Positions 19,850 through 31,560 are shown, counted from the first letter of the stretch. The stretch: 64,000 nt of DNA from Gonocerus acuteangulatus (GCA_946811695.1 OX328124.1:28291448-28355447), one strand, 5' to 3'. A program made the numbers and translations. Notes: generated by a model not told the origin, from the sequence alone.

Positions 19850-20885
19850 CCCAAAAAAATCATAAATGTGAAATAGAGGCCAAGTTCCTGTCCCCACAAG
19901 GAAACACTCCCTTCCTCAAAAATATCCCCTCCTAAAACCCCCCAAAAACGCCTTACCATTCTACACTCCAAAAAAGTAGTATGAGTTGGTGTATTTATTC
20001 AACCAAAAATATTTGCATATACAAGAAAGAAGAAATGTCCAAGTTCATTACTTGGAAGACCTCATAGTTACTAAGAACAGTAAAGACACTGTTATTAAGA
20101 GATGAACCAACACATCTGTTGGTTCATCTCTTAATTCGTTCAGCAGATTGATATGGGTGAATTTATTTCTTCTCTGCAACCATTCCTTACGCCATTGTTT
20201 GCGTTTTATTCGTTTGTTTTTACGTGTCTCAAATATTACTGCAAATAGAGAGAGATAAAGTAGATCATCTCCTGGAGGATCCATGTTGAAGACTGACAAA
20301 CCTGTCCGGTACACCTGAACAGTGTTGGTCACAGGTAGACCGGACAGGTGCACCTCACGGGTGTACCTGTCCGGTCTACCTCATAGTGAGTGGCCGGCCT
20401 TAGTAAGTAACTATGAGGTGGCGGCCCTAAGAAAAAATACTTATATCCAGTTACTAAAATATCACTTTCCTCAACCAGGTATATTCTTAAACTTGGCAAT
20501 GTTTTTTTTTGTGCCGAAATTATCTTTAGAGAACATTGCCAAGTTTAAGAATAAACCTGGTTGAGGAAAGTGATATTTTAGTAACTGGATATAAGTATTT
20601 TTATTGTTGTTTTTAAAGGTCAGTTGAAGTGTCTTTACTGTTCTTAGTAAGTAACTATGAGGTCTTCCAAGTAATGAACTTGGACATTTCTTTCTTGTAT
20701 CATCTCTTGTATTGGCAAATATTTTTGGTTGAATTAATACACCAACTCATACTACTTTTTTGGAGTGTAGAATGGTAAGGCGTTTTTGGGGGGTTTTAGG
20801 AGGGGATATTTTTGAGGAAGGGAGTGTTTCTTTGTGGGGGCAGGAACTTGGCCTCTATTTCACATTTATGTTTTTTTGGGGATCT
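19850..20885. repeat. Second-level inverted repeat with three inner hairpins
   Basis: 'aggccaagttcctgtccccacaaggaaacactccc' (19877) is answered by its complement near 20830-20870, and 'ctaagaacagtaaagacac' (20071) by 'gtctttactgttcttag' (20629). Between the arms are a perfect 18-bp hairpin (20095-20112/20117-20134), a 21-bp hairpin with one mismatch (20334-20354/20360-20380) and a ~70-bp hairpin (20432-20503/20531-20605). Confidence 0.85.
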
Positions 20886-21364
20886 CATTACTTTTTTCTA
20901 AGTATTAAATAGAATTTAGTTGGCGCATACCTACTGGCTTTTGTACTTCATATAAAACCAGGGTCTTTGGATTCTGCATAAGGTTCTCCTTACTGCTAGA
21001 TATTTGATACCAATAATCAACCTACATACATCTAATCACTAGACTAGAAAAGTTAGAAGCTCTTCCAGATGACATTACTCTAGAGGATAAATTGATTGCT
21101 CTCTTAACTAAACTATTACACTGTAAAACACAGGAACCTTATCCCGAGGATAAAGATCACAATAGGGAAAGTGTGGAAGGCCTTCAAGAAAAAGATAAGA
21201 ACAAAGACGATACATTTTGGGTTTGTGATCCTAAACTTTGTAATTTAGATGGCTCGACTTTGAAAAACTTAGTATCTGTTTTGAAGTATATTATGCAGTG
21301 AACCCCTACGACTTTATTTACTACATTTAAGAAAGAAGTCACAACTGTTTTTGTTAAGATATGT

Positions 21365-21745
21365 CGAAATGTTTTTTAAAACATCAAATATAGGTTCTCC
21401 TTACAAAGACGATTCATTTGATACCCCACATGATGGGTTTCAGAAGGAATGATGGCATTCCGATGGAACAAAAACTAGAAAACGTCATAGGTAATATGAC
21501 ACTCTCGTATCAAGACCTACCTGTGTGCCAAGTTTGGTCAAAATAGGCCAAACGGTGTGAATTTGTATAAGGAACAAATATACAGACAGACAGCTGGTAT
21601 AAGGTTTTTACCGAGCCTATATGCGTCTAATTGTTTCTTAAAACATCAAATATAGGTTCTTCATACCGAGACAATTCATTTGATACCCCACATCATGGGT
21701 TTTGGACGGAATGATGGGTTTCCGAAGGAAGTACAAAACTGGCAC
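21365..21745 (+). repeat. Direct repeat, ~100-bp units
   Basis: 'aaaacatcaaatataggttct...attcatttgataccccacat' occurs at about 21378-21445 and again at about 21642-21710 with few changes, about 265 bases apart. Confidence 0.75.
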
Positions 21746-22000
21746 GCCCCGCCCTGGAAGCGGGGTCAAACACAACTTTTCGCGATTTTTCGATTTTTTC
21801 CTTTAATAACGTCTTCATATCTATCTTCATGCAAAATTTCAAGTCTCTAGCATCATGGGAAGTGCCTAATAATTTTGACGAGTCAGTGAGTGAGTGAGTC
21901 CTATAAATCCCGATTTTCGATCGCTTATATCTCAGAAACTATTTGATGTAGAATTATGAAAATTTCCAGTTTTACTCACATCTAGTAGTATAATACTTTT

Positions 22001-22050
22001 GTAAAATTTCATAACTTTATCTTTATAAAGATAAAGTTATGAAATTTTAC
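22001..22050. repeat. Perfect 50-bp palindrome
   Basis: The 25 bases from 22001 (GTAAAATTTCATAACTTTAT then CTTTA) are followed immediately by their exact reverse complement, with no spacer. This is the fold point of a third inverted segment within the nested insertion. Confidence 0.92.
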
Positions 22051-22144
22051 AACCAGGTATACCTGGTTGAAAGTTATGAGAGGGTAAAAATCGGCTCTAA
22101 GACCGCCTGTAATATACACACAGTATGCTTAGGCCGGAACTTGG

Positions 22145-23055
22145 CCTGGCGCACTACCGTGCGCCTAGAACAAAAGTCCGCATGGGCACAAAACCCGAAA
22201 GTTGGCAGTTTTGGGTCTCTGACGTTTTTCATTTTTGCAAACTCTTGAGACCTCTGGTTGGAAGGTTTCCCAAGCTATTTGGCCAGTAAAAAAAATACTT
22301 ATCAATTATTTTTCGAAGACCTTTCGAACGACACCACATTCAACACTTCTACTCCCCCCCCCCCTCCACCCATGGGAGTGGATGGGAAGCTTTTTTTTGT
22401 AATTATCGTCTATCCATTTTCATTTGAAGATCTTTTCGAAGGCAATACTCTGAAACCTAGCCTAACACCCTTACCCCACCCCCCACCCCAAACCCCAAAC
22501 CCACCCCACCCCTCCTCCAGCTCGTATGTTTAAAAAAAAAGCCTTTTATCGCAAAAAAAAGTGTTCCGTTAGCAGACTTTAAAATTATTAGCCCTGAAAA
22601 GGGCCGCTTTTTGTCTCTTAGACTACTTTCAACTGTTTTGACTTTTCATTTGCTATCGATCAGCTGCATCTAACGTATGATTCAGCAAGTAAGAAGTCGG
22701 ATATTTGATGTTTTGATGATGACGAGCATATCCTAAGGGGTTGGGGGTGGGGTAAGGGTATGAGGCAAGGTTTCAGTGTATTGCCTTCGAAAAGATCTTC
22801 AAATGAAAATGGATAGACGATAATTGCAAAAAAAAAAGCTCCCCCCACCCCCGTGGGGGTGTCAAATGTGGTGTCGTTCGAAAGGTCTTCAAAAAATAAT
22901 TGATAAGTATTTTTTTCTACTGGCCAAATGGCTTGAGAAACCTTCCAACCAGAGATCTCGAGATTTTGCAAAAATTAAAAATGGAAAACTTCGGATACAC
23001 AAAAGTACCAAAAGTTTCAACTTTCGGGTTTTGTGCCCGTTGAGACTTTTGTTCA
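22145..23055. repeat. Third-level inverted repeat, ~370-bp arms
   Basis: 'ggttggaaggtttcccaagctatttggcc' (22255) is answered by 'ggccaaatggcttgagaaaccttccaacc' (22923), and 'gtctatccattttcatttgaagatcttttcgaaggc' (22409) by its complement near 22785-22820. Proline-rich open frames here are C-run artefacts. Confidence 0.85.
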
Positions 23056-24489
23056 GAAAGACTATCAAACAAAAAAAAAAAAAAATCATACAAAAAATCA
23101 ACAAAAGAATAAATATCAACAATCATATATCAACAATTTACATATTTATAAATGTTAAACTATTAAAGTGGTTGAATATTTTACAGTGAAACTTACATAT
23201 GGTCTACAAGTGTTGAAAATTTCATGTTTGGTTACCACATAATGTTTTCTTTTTGGAGTAATGGGATTCACAGTAGATAACACATTAGTGAATAGTACAT
23301 AAGTATAGTCTATGACTCTAACTAGTGCCTTGGTTATATAATGGACAAAAACAATGACGAAGATGAAGTAAAAATGTCCTTCCTTCATCCCAAAGGACCT
23401 TCTCCATCGTTCAGCTACCGAAGAAGACTAGATATATTACGGCTCCCATTTACTAATGTCTTGTCTACTGTGAATCCCATAACTCCAAAAGGGAGAAATT
23501 ACGTGGTAACCTAATATGAAATTTCAAGAAGCGATGAAACGTTATCCCAGTACCTCCAACATTTGCAGACCTTGTGCAAGTTTCACTGTAAAATATTCAA
23601 CCACTTTAATAGTTTAACATTTATAAATATGTAAATTGTTGATATTTATGTTTTATGTATGTTCCTAGTCAATTAAAATATTTTGAGTACAATATATCAT
23701 TAAATTTTAGACAAATATTCTAAATTAAACTTATTACAACAAATTATTAAGGTATAATATTTGTTTAAAAAAGTTTTGTAATTAAGATAATGAAGTTGAA
23801 GTGTCTATAAAATACATGCAACTGTAAAGTTTGGATTAAATTATACAATTATGTAATAAAAAGCTTTTATATATAAAAATACGTAAAATTAGTCCAAAGC
23901 CGCCTTCGCTTTTAAATTATTTTGACTTGGAACCCATTTCCATCCCATAACTAAATCTGCTATACAAATTAGTAATAATATGACCTATTATATATAATTT
24001 TTTCAAAATTTTTGAAGATGCGTTTTTGAAAATATTTAGATTCAAAATTTTATTTTTGATTTTGAAAAACATTTTTTTGTCATAACCTATCATGTTATGC
24101 ATGATAATGATCTTTATATGCATGTCGTTTGAAAGGGCATATAAAGAGCTAAACCATGACACCTTCTCCATGTTTGTAACGTAAACAGGAGAGGAGTTAT
24201 GTCTATTTAAATATTTTGAAATTCGGTATTTTTATTAGTCCCAACACCTACTTTGGGTGTACCAATTTTCATTAAACTCGGAAAGGGTGAGGTCAAAAAA
24301 GTGTGTTGATTTGACATGGAATGACCCTAAGTTGAAATATATACATGTACAAATTTGAACCACCGTTATTTACGGTCTCTAGGGGTCTGAAACGCAAAAT
24401 ATTCTAGTTGGCACTTCCGGATTGTGTCATGAGGTCAACCTTATAAGCGGGGTTCCTCCCCATGGAGGGAGGGAGGAACCGCGCTAAAA

Positions 24490-25053
24490 GGAGGACCGTA
24501 ATGGTGTTATAGTTGTCTCATGAATGTGTTTTATCATTTACACAAAAATAACGTTTTAAATAATTTTGATTAAATCAACAGATAGCTCTTTGGTTCATAA
24601 ACGGAAATACCTTTTGATCATAGCCAATAATAAAAGTTCTTTGGGGCCATAAAAGCTTTTTACGAAAGGTCGTACCTAAATAATAACTATTTCTATTTCC
24701 ATCTTTCCAAATGACGCTAGGGATAAGAACGGAACAGCTCTAAGATGACGCAGTTCCTGCGAGCAGGACTTTTTTTTCGCGCGAATTTTGCAGGCAAAAC
24801 AGTATCCTGATAGACGGATTCTTTTGGATAACAAACTCGACCTTTCGTTGGGGACAAAGAATATTTGTTCCGTCAATCATCGAAATCGGGCCATTTTTGA
24901 GTCTGCATGAGTATACAGACACGTAGTTGGACCTTCGGCATTGCATCATCGGTATGACGTCAATGGCGGGTTTCCTTCCTATGATAAAAGGGAGGAAACG
25001 CAATGACAAGAAGCAACATTTGTTGTTCTATTTGTAAAAACATATTGGAAAAC
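24490..25053. other. Spacer with truncated GCGCGG-family fragment
   Basis: 24640-25015 contains rearranged pieces of the family: 'gctagggataagaacggaac', 'gatgacgcagttcctgcgag', 'cgcgcgaattttgc', 'atcgaaatcgggccattttt' and a decayed end 'tttccttcctatgataaaagggaggaaac'. No gene is seen. Confidence 0.6.
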
Positions 25054-25997
25054 AGAGATGGGCATAATTTTATTTATTTTATTTTATATCATATATTTGT
25101 AAATACGAATATAAATAAAGTCGTATTTATAAGTGTGGATATGAATTAATTTGTATTCACGTATATTAAATATAAAAATACAAATAAAATTTTATTCGCA
25201 AATTTTTCTGTGAATACAAATAAATTCACAGAAAAAATTGTAAATATTCACAAAAAATCAAGTGATTACAAAAAAAAAAATCACATAAAAATATATAAAT
25301 ACAAATTTATTCACATTATAATTGGTGAATAAAAATTTATTCACAAAAAAAATCGCAAATAAATTATGATTTTTTTCGAATTGACGATAAGATGATATTA
25401 CCAAAGTTATTATAAGGTTTTTTTTTGTTGCTTAACATCTAGGTGATCGAAGGTGGTATTAGAAAGAATATTGTAGATGGTATTAGGATGGATGTGAAAA
25501 GTAGCCTACCCAATCCTTCCTAATACCACCTTCTATATACTTCCTAATTCCACCAGGTCTGGCCGCAAGATTCTTCAAAATTAAAAAAAAAATCACCTTA
25601 AAATAACTTTTGTAATATCATCTTATTGTTAATTCGAAAAACTTCACAATTTATTTGCGAATTTCTTTGTGAATAAATTTTTATTCACAAATTATAATGT
25701 GAATAAATTTGTATTCATATATTTCAATGTGACTATTTTAGTAATCACTTGATTTTTTGTGGATATTCACATTTTTTGTGAGTATTTACAATTGTTTCTG
25801 TGAATTTATTTGAATTCGCAGGAAAATTTGCGAATAAATTTTTACTTGTTTTTTTTCTTTTTATATTTAATGTATGTGAGTACAAATAAATTCGTATTCA
25901 CACTTATGAATATGAATTTATTTATATTCGTATATACAAATATATGAAGTACGAATAAATTCATATTTTTATTTATAAATAAAATTATGCCCATGTC
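25054..25997. mobile_element. Long-TIR foldback element, 0.94 kb
   Basis: It starts AGAGATGGGCATAATTTTAT and ends with the matching complement ATAAAATTATGCCCATGTCT. Arms of about 420 bp fold around a short centre (about 25480-25560, 'gaaggtggtattag' against 'taataccacctt'). Flanks TTGGAAAAC and TTGGAAAAAAC look like a ~9-bp target duplication. The arms are almost entirely AT-rich 'aattcg/gaataaatt' variants. Long TIRs with ~9-bp duplications suggest a Mutator-like origin; no transposase is present. Confidence 0.75.
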
Positions 25998-26085
25998 TGT
26001 TGGAAAAAACAATATATCTAGACATCTATGATTCTATGCATCTACTTATTCTGGCGTTTCACTAAACCTAACTTTAAACACGGGC

Positions 26086-26332
26086 GTATATAGGAAATAA
26101 TTTCGGGGGAGGAGGGGCTGAGACCATTTAGGGGGTATGGAATACTAACATTTTAGAACTTGAAATATTATATGTACAACTGAAATGCTATTACACTCAA
26201 AAAGCATTATTTTTTCTGAACTTTTATCTCATTTAATTATTTTGGAGGATTTTATGACACATCTTTTCCGATGAAAGCAGAATTTCGGGGGGGGGGGCTA
26301 CATCCCCGTAAGTACCTCTTATATACGCCCAT
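26086..26332. mobile_element. ~250-bp MITE with GGGCGTATATA termini
   Basis: The termini are ACGGGCGTATATAGG and CTTATATACGCCCATG. Inside each terminus are 'atttcggggg' and 'aatttcgggg', with 'ggtatggaatactaac' shared by all copies. Related copies lie at 35808-36040, 39253-39330, 41775-42027 and 55562-55747. Confidence 0.75.
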
Positions 26333-26630
26333 GACTGTAAACAAACAGAACAGTCATAAAATAAACTTTAACAATAAATGCTTACGAGTCACGATGAAAA
26401 TTCAGTGGCTGCTTGGTTTATCTTCTTCCTTCGAGGGTCACTAAAGAACTGAACTGATTTGATTATAATATATTGCTATCGTTAGCAAAATGATAAGATG
26501 GCTGGGTTGGGCTTTCCCATGTTCACTTCCTTATCATTTACCCCTTTTAGAGCGTTTCCACCCTCCCTCCATTGGGAGGAAGCCCGCTTGTGAACTCATG
26601 ACGCAATCCGGAATGGCTAGAAAATTTAAT

Positions 26631-26683
<53 letters not shown>

Positions 26684-26881
26684 CAGGCCCCCTAAATTTT
26701 TTGAGACACAGTCCGAATTTAATGAAAGTCGTTACAAAAACAATTTGTCGAATTTTAAAAGGTCAAGGTCGTTATCCAGCAGAATTGGCCGACCGGAGAA
26801 CGGTTTATGTAATTAAGGGTATGCAAAAGAAGATTATGTCATTGTTTTTACAGCCACATGGACCATCAGTATCATTTTTAG
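26333..26881. other. Spacer with two partial GCGCGG-family ends and a (TA)n tract
   Basis: 26553-26625 is a decayed family end ('ccaccctccctccattgggaggaagcccgcttgtgaactcatgacgcaatccgg') followed by a TA tract (26634-26678) and a short internal piece to about 26880. The next, longer copy starts right after it. Confidence 0.6.
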
Positions 26882-27066
26882 AGCTGTTCCTCCCTCCATA
26901 GGAAGGAACCCCGCGTATAAGGTTGATCTCATGACGCAATCCGGAAGGGTCGACTAAATGTTAAATTTCAGAACCCCTAGAGAACGAAAATAACTGTCGT
27001 TCAACTTTGAATATATATTTGTTTGTTCGCGCTCTCTACAGCTCAAAAATGGTCCGAACTTGATGA

Positions 27067-27408
27067 TAGACCTGGGCATAATTTATTTGAAATAATATTT
27101 TCGGAATAAATCATGAAATAACCTTAACAGATTATTTCAGAAATAATTGATTTTATAATTTTTTAAGATATTATTTCGGAAATAATTATTTCAAGGATTA
27201 AGTTATTTCATGATTAATGATATATTTATTCCCGAAATGATTATTTGATGGAATAATATATTCTGATATCTTAATTTATACAAAAAAATCCTCTAAATAC
27301 ATGTTTTCCTGTGAAGCCTCATTGAGCTGTGTTGGCGATAATGGCTCTGATGTCGATGGGGCGTAGAAAAAAAAAAAAATATGCGGTGCTAACATGTTAA
27401 ATCAGTCT

Positions 27409-27462
<54 letters not shown>

Positions 27463-28235
27463 GGAGGGTTCGATTCCCACCGGGAGGCATTTTCTCATAT
27501 AACGGCTCGTTGAGAAAATTCCACCTTGGATGTTGGCGATAATGGCCTAGATGTCGATAAGGCTTAAAAAAGAAAAAAAAAAAAAAAAAATTGAAGACTG
27601 ATTTAACACGTTAGCACCGTTTTTTTTTTTTTTTTTTTTTTTTCTTTTTTAAGCCTTATCGACATCTAGGCCATTATCGCCAACATCCAAACTGCAGCGA
27701 GGAATTTTCTCAACGAGCCGTTAGATGAAAAAATTCCTGCCGGCGGGAATCGAATCCACCATCTCTGCATGAGAATCTAAGACTTCTATCTATGACTTCT
27801 AAGAATCTAAGTGGTGAGAACCACTAGACCAGGGGGGAGACCCCAATAATAATTTTAAAAGGATTATCTCCTTAACTCGTGTTTAGATGGTTCTCATCCA
27901 TTACAAACGTTATTTCATGATGAAGTTATTTCGGGAATAATTATTTTGCAACTGAGTGAAATAATTTATTTCATGAATAAAAAATACTGAAATATCATTT
28001 ATCAAATATTTATTTTAGAAATAAAGCTTTTAGAATTATGTTGATTTATTTCAAAGAATGATCAAATTTTCAAATAATTATTCAAGGACTAAATACATCT
28101 AGTTATTTGATGAAGATTGTTTTATTTAACGATGAAATAACATTTAAAGAATTTCCGTTATTCCGGAAATAATTATTTCAGGAATAACCATTTTATTTAT
28201 TTAAGGAATAAATTTTTCCAGTATTGCCCTGGTCT
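27067..28235. mobile_element. Long-TIR foldback element with 9-bp target duplication, carrying a SINE pair
   Basis: The element begins TAGACCTGGGCATAATTTAT and ends GTATTGCCCTGGTCT. It is flanked by perfect 9-bp direct repeats ACTTGATGA (27058-27066 and 28236-28244). The arms are rich in 'gaaataatta/taattatttc'. Two oppositely oriented SINE-1 fragments sit in its centre. Its termini resemble those of 25054-25997 (GGGCATAATTT). Long TIRs and a 9-bp duplication fit Mutator-like elements; no transposase. Confidence 0.82.
27388..27850. repeat. Head-to-head SINE-1 fragments inside the foldback element
   Basis: A plus-strand SINE-1 fragment (about 27462-27590, B-box GGTTCGATTCCC) lies beside a minus-strand one (about 27610-27847, ending 'ccactagaccaggggggagacccc'). 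'gctaacatgttaaatcagtcttcaa' (27388) is answered by 'ttgaagactgatttaacacgttagc' (27581), so the pair forms a hairpin with T/A runs as part of the stem. Confidence 0.75.
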
Positions 28236-29263
28236 ACTTGATGAAATTTGGTACAATAATCTTTCGTCTTATTTGAAAGGTCAATTTCGTTACCAGCAGA
28301 ATCAGTCTGCCGGATCATGGTTTTTTGAGCGAAATTTCCCCGAAAAAAATCGTTACGCTTACATCATATTATAGGCTTCTTGGCCTAGGAAAACGAATGA
28401 AGCCATTTTTAAGGTGAAACCGGTTTAGAGAAAATTGGAAAAACAGATGTTGAATAAAGTTTTTAGTTTGTGCACTTAGAATCATGGGACTCAGTTAAAA
28501 TATTTTTTGCATGTTTTAAATACTTATAAACAAAGATGTATAAATTTTGGTTACGTTTGGAGTTAAGGAAGGATTAGAAGAAAATATTTTATTAAGAGAC
28601 ATAAAAAGTTTTGGGAACTTCGTATATTTTCCTTAATATTTCAAAAAAGGTTGGGAAATCGTGGTATCTGGAAGGTAACCATTCGAAAGTTTCCTAAATT
28701 CTCTACAAAAAAGGTTCTGAGGGAATTTTCAAGAGGGGATTTTTTTCCTTGCTTCAAGACAAAGGAGTGCCAGATCTTTAACTGTAGGAGGCTAATAGCT
28801 TTTATTGAAACCCATAAATCAAGAATCATCTTAGGGGAGCTGACAGGTATTTTACGATGTGTTTACGATTTTGGTTACACTTGGAGTTAAGTAAGTATTC
28901 GAAAAAAATTATTAAGACATGAAAAGTTTTGGGAACTTCGTATTTTAGTATTTTTAATTGCATTTAACCCTAAAATGAATATTTTAATAAAGAAAGTTAA
29001 GTAAATTAGAAACATATTTGTAATAGTGTCTTCCTAGAGAGACAATTGTTAGGACGGCGGAAGGAGTACTTTTCGCTTAGGAAACTGTTACCTGTGTTTT
29101 GCCGTCAATCTTGCTTTTCTTTGAGATTTCATTGGAATCGGTGTTTCGCGATTGGTCTAAAGAATGTAATAACGGTTTCTATTCCATCTCTTCAAAATTA
29201 CTCTAGGCATATGAACGAAGCCGTGCTAAGATGACGCAGTTCCTGCGAGTCGGACTTTTTTCT

Positions 29264-29548
29264 GGTCCCAGATGGAAGATGCAAGTGCTGTACCCATGAC
29301 TAATCTCATCGCGATCATGGGACCTCCCAAACTGTGACTGGAAGAACTTATCTATTCTCTCAAGATTGGACGATATATCACACTAGTATTTCTAAAGTGA
29401 CACAACTAAAAAAAAACTCAACTGAAAATTGTCACTCTTGCCTATCTAGAGAGCATATCATTAAGGAAGGAAGAGTGACACAAGTGCTCCCTGGTGTACA
29501 AGCTCTGAAGCTAGGTACATACAGTTTTGATTGTTGATAAACAACCAT
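29264..29548. repeat. Inverted partner of 38190-38470
   Basis: 'ggtcccagatggaagatgcaag' through 'gattgttgataaacaacc' is the near-exact reverse complement of 38190-38470, 9 kb away. The distant partner includes the 3' end of a gag-like open frame, so this is a retroelement fragment in the opposite orientation. Confidence 0.85.
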
Positions 29549-30427
29549 GTCTTTCATAGTCATATCTGAAAAATACCGTATTTTGAGTTGAGTTCTTTAG
29601 AAATACTAGTGCGATATGTTCAATTAAGTTTTAAAAAAAATATAGAGAAAATTTAAGTTCAATGTCGTAGACCTTGAAATATTCTTCATGGCGACTTTTG
29701 TAACATTTTCCATTCCAACACATATTATAAACATGCACTTTGTTATACAAATGTTTATTTTATTAATTTTTTTCGATATCCTGTTTTATGTTTGTAGTTT
29801 AGTTTAGTGTAGAACACCGTATTTTATTAAAAATAAATCTATTTTAATACTTAAGGATTTATTTGAGACCATTTGTAATTACTTTACGGTTATATTATAT
29901 TTTTCTTTCTGGCTCCATTATTTATTGAAGTATTGCAATAAAAAATGTCATCAATATTGGCAGAAAAATAAAGAAGATTTGATTTTTTTTTATGTAAGAA
30001 CAAATTGCATTTCCAGGGAATAAAAATTAAACCATTCACGATAGAGCAAAACTGTTTTATATCTTTACTTATATCCATGAAAGGAACAAACATTCATTAA
30101 AATCTGAGATCGTGGGTGTCAAATCGTATTTTTGAATGACTGCGGACAACCCACTACAGAGCATTTCGAGAGTTTGTGAAATGTATGTATTTCAGTTCTT
30201 TAGAGGAGGCAAGAAAGAAATAAGATTGGCAGTAGCAATGGTTTTCATTTTTTGAATTTATTTCTATACATCTGGAACCTTGAGGTGTGGCCGTTTCTTT
30301 GCCTACACCCCCCCCCCTTCATTGGGTATTACATTTATTTTATTATAATGATTAACGACTTAAGTAAATTACAATAATCACATTTTTCCACTAGTTGTAA
30401 TAAAGGGCACAAAACATAGTAACCAAA

Positions 30428-30470
<43 letters not shown>

Positions 30471-31158
30471 GATGAAAACAAGGAAAATATTTGTATATTT
30501 GTATCATGAAACAAACAAGACTATCTGTCGCACTATCAGGGGATTCCCAGTGAAGTCTCCTTATCAATCTTATTACTATTATTATCATTTAAAATTCTAG
30601 ATGGCTGATAACACAACACTGCTCTACATCAAATTTGCCTTTTACATTAAAATATACTGTATTTATAATACTTCACTCAGTATAGATAAATTTATTTATT
30701 TATTTATTGACCTTCACAACAGCAAGGCGATTTGCTCCCATAGAAGGTAATAAAACAAAATGAATAAAAAACAATATCAAATTTACACACACACACAAAA
30801 AAATAACATAAAATAAAGAAATAAATAAAAATAAGATATACAAAAAACATTACACAATTAATTAATAAAAATGAGAAAATTATGATAATAATAAGTACAA
30901 TAATTCTTTATTGCAAGATAAAATCATAATTATGTCTTTGTTTCTGTATTGTTAGAGATTTAATAAGAGGACTTTATTTTCTCTTCTTAAGCCGCATCTA
31001 CGTGCGCGGACACACCAACACACACACACACGCACACACACACCCACACACGTGCCTACACGCACACACTCGCTCACAGTGACTCACATACACACATCCA
31101 TACCTGCATATTACGACGCGAACATAGGGCTTGTTGTGTCATATTTTGTTATAAAGTT
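29549..31158. other. Non-coding sequence with simple repeats
   Basis: No gene recognised. It contains a C10 run (30308), an A run of about 40 (30430-30469) and a (CA)n-rich block (31010-31100). The CA block lies just downstream of the LINE fragment and may be its 3' UTR. Confidence 0.55.
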
Positions 31159-31560
31159 TTAGTTTATGTAAGTGTTGTAGTATGGTAACAATGTGTGGGC
31201 TTTTTCGGAAAATAATTCAGACATGTGATATGGTATAGCTAAGTAGCCTCGTGTTTTGCATTCTGTTAGTAAATCTTTAATTGTTAGTGGTCTGTTGTTT
31301 GTCTGGCATATCGGACTGTCTTGTTTTGTCATGAGATAAGAATGTGTTAAGAGTGTATGTCCAATTCGTAGTCTTGTAATCACAACTTCATCACGTCTTG
31401 TTAATTGCGCATTAGCTTGCCATTCATGAGTACTGCTTTTTATCTCCCTTAATAGGTTATCTCTTCTACTGTACCATGAGGCTTGCCATTCAAGACGGAT
31501 ATTTTCTGTAATTATTAAATTTAAGTCTACAGTCGTTAGTAAGTTAGAGTCCACTGACGA
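31159..31560 (-). pseudogene. 5'-truncated LINE: C-terminal end of a Jockey-type ORF2
   Basis: 131 codons on the minus strand ending in a stop at 31159. The motif TRLRIGHTLLTHSYLM, followed by CQTNNRPLTIKDLLTEC, is the usual region after the RNase H domain in Jockey/CR1-like non-LTR retrotransposon ORF2 proteins; normally the second part is a Cys-containing knuckle, here partly lost. Reverse transcriptase and endonuclease are absent, so it is a dead 5'-truncated copy. Its 5' junction carries a 36-bp inverted repeat. Confidence 0.75.

Larger units (their letters stand above)
19073..24327. mobile_element. Nested inverted-repeat ('Russian doll') insertion, 5.3 kb
   Basis: The outer ends are inverted repeats of about 630-690 bp (19073-19765 and 23698-24327) starting GGTCATTCCATGTCAAATC. 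Inside are further inverted pairs: 19850-20090 with 20625-20870, 20432-20503 with 20531-20605, about 22145-22520 with 22680-23055, about 23110-23190 with 23578-23650, and short perfect hairpins at 20095-20134, 20334-20380 and 22001-22050. Insertion into the GCGCGG element is flanked by TAAG on both sides (with extra G on the left). No transposase is seen. Low-complexity C/G runs lie at 22350 and 22845. Confidence 0.8.
18047..24489 (+). mobile_element. GCGCGG-family element split by a nested 5.3-kb inverted-repeat insertion
   Basis: The left part starts TCCAACTCG after AAAAAG, with 'cttagcgcggttccg' at 18062, and runs to about 19072. The right part (24328-24489) resumes with 'caaatttgaaccaccgttattt' and ends 'ggaggaaccgcgctaaaa'. 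The part order matches the uninterrupted copy at 50445-52020. The left part is shared with copy B (63535-64000). Confidence 0.75.
26882..29263 (-). mobile_element. GCGCGG-family element with nested foldback element
   Basis: It starts 'gagctgttcctccctccataggaaggaaccccgcgtataagg' and ends 'gctaagatgacgcagttcctgcgagtcggacttttt', the complement of the TCCGACTCGC end. It is interrupted at 27067-28235 by a foldback element; the internal 'tgatgaaatttggtacaa...gaaaggtcaa' resumes exactly after the target duplication. Confidence 0.72.

Noticed and set aside
21092..21301. 69-codon Lys/Asp-rich open frame in the nested insertion
   Set aside because: No recognisable motif or splice context, and it lies in non-autonomous repeat sequence; could be a relic but cannot be supported.
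22258..22533. Proline-rich open frame (TPPPPPPMG...)
   Set aside because: Produced by C runs within an inverted repeat; the opposite arm gives a different frame.
31010..31100. CRISPR-like or minisatellite array
   Set aside because: It is an irregular CA/CACG simple repeat with no spacer structure; no CRISPR array exists in the window.
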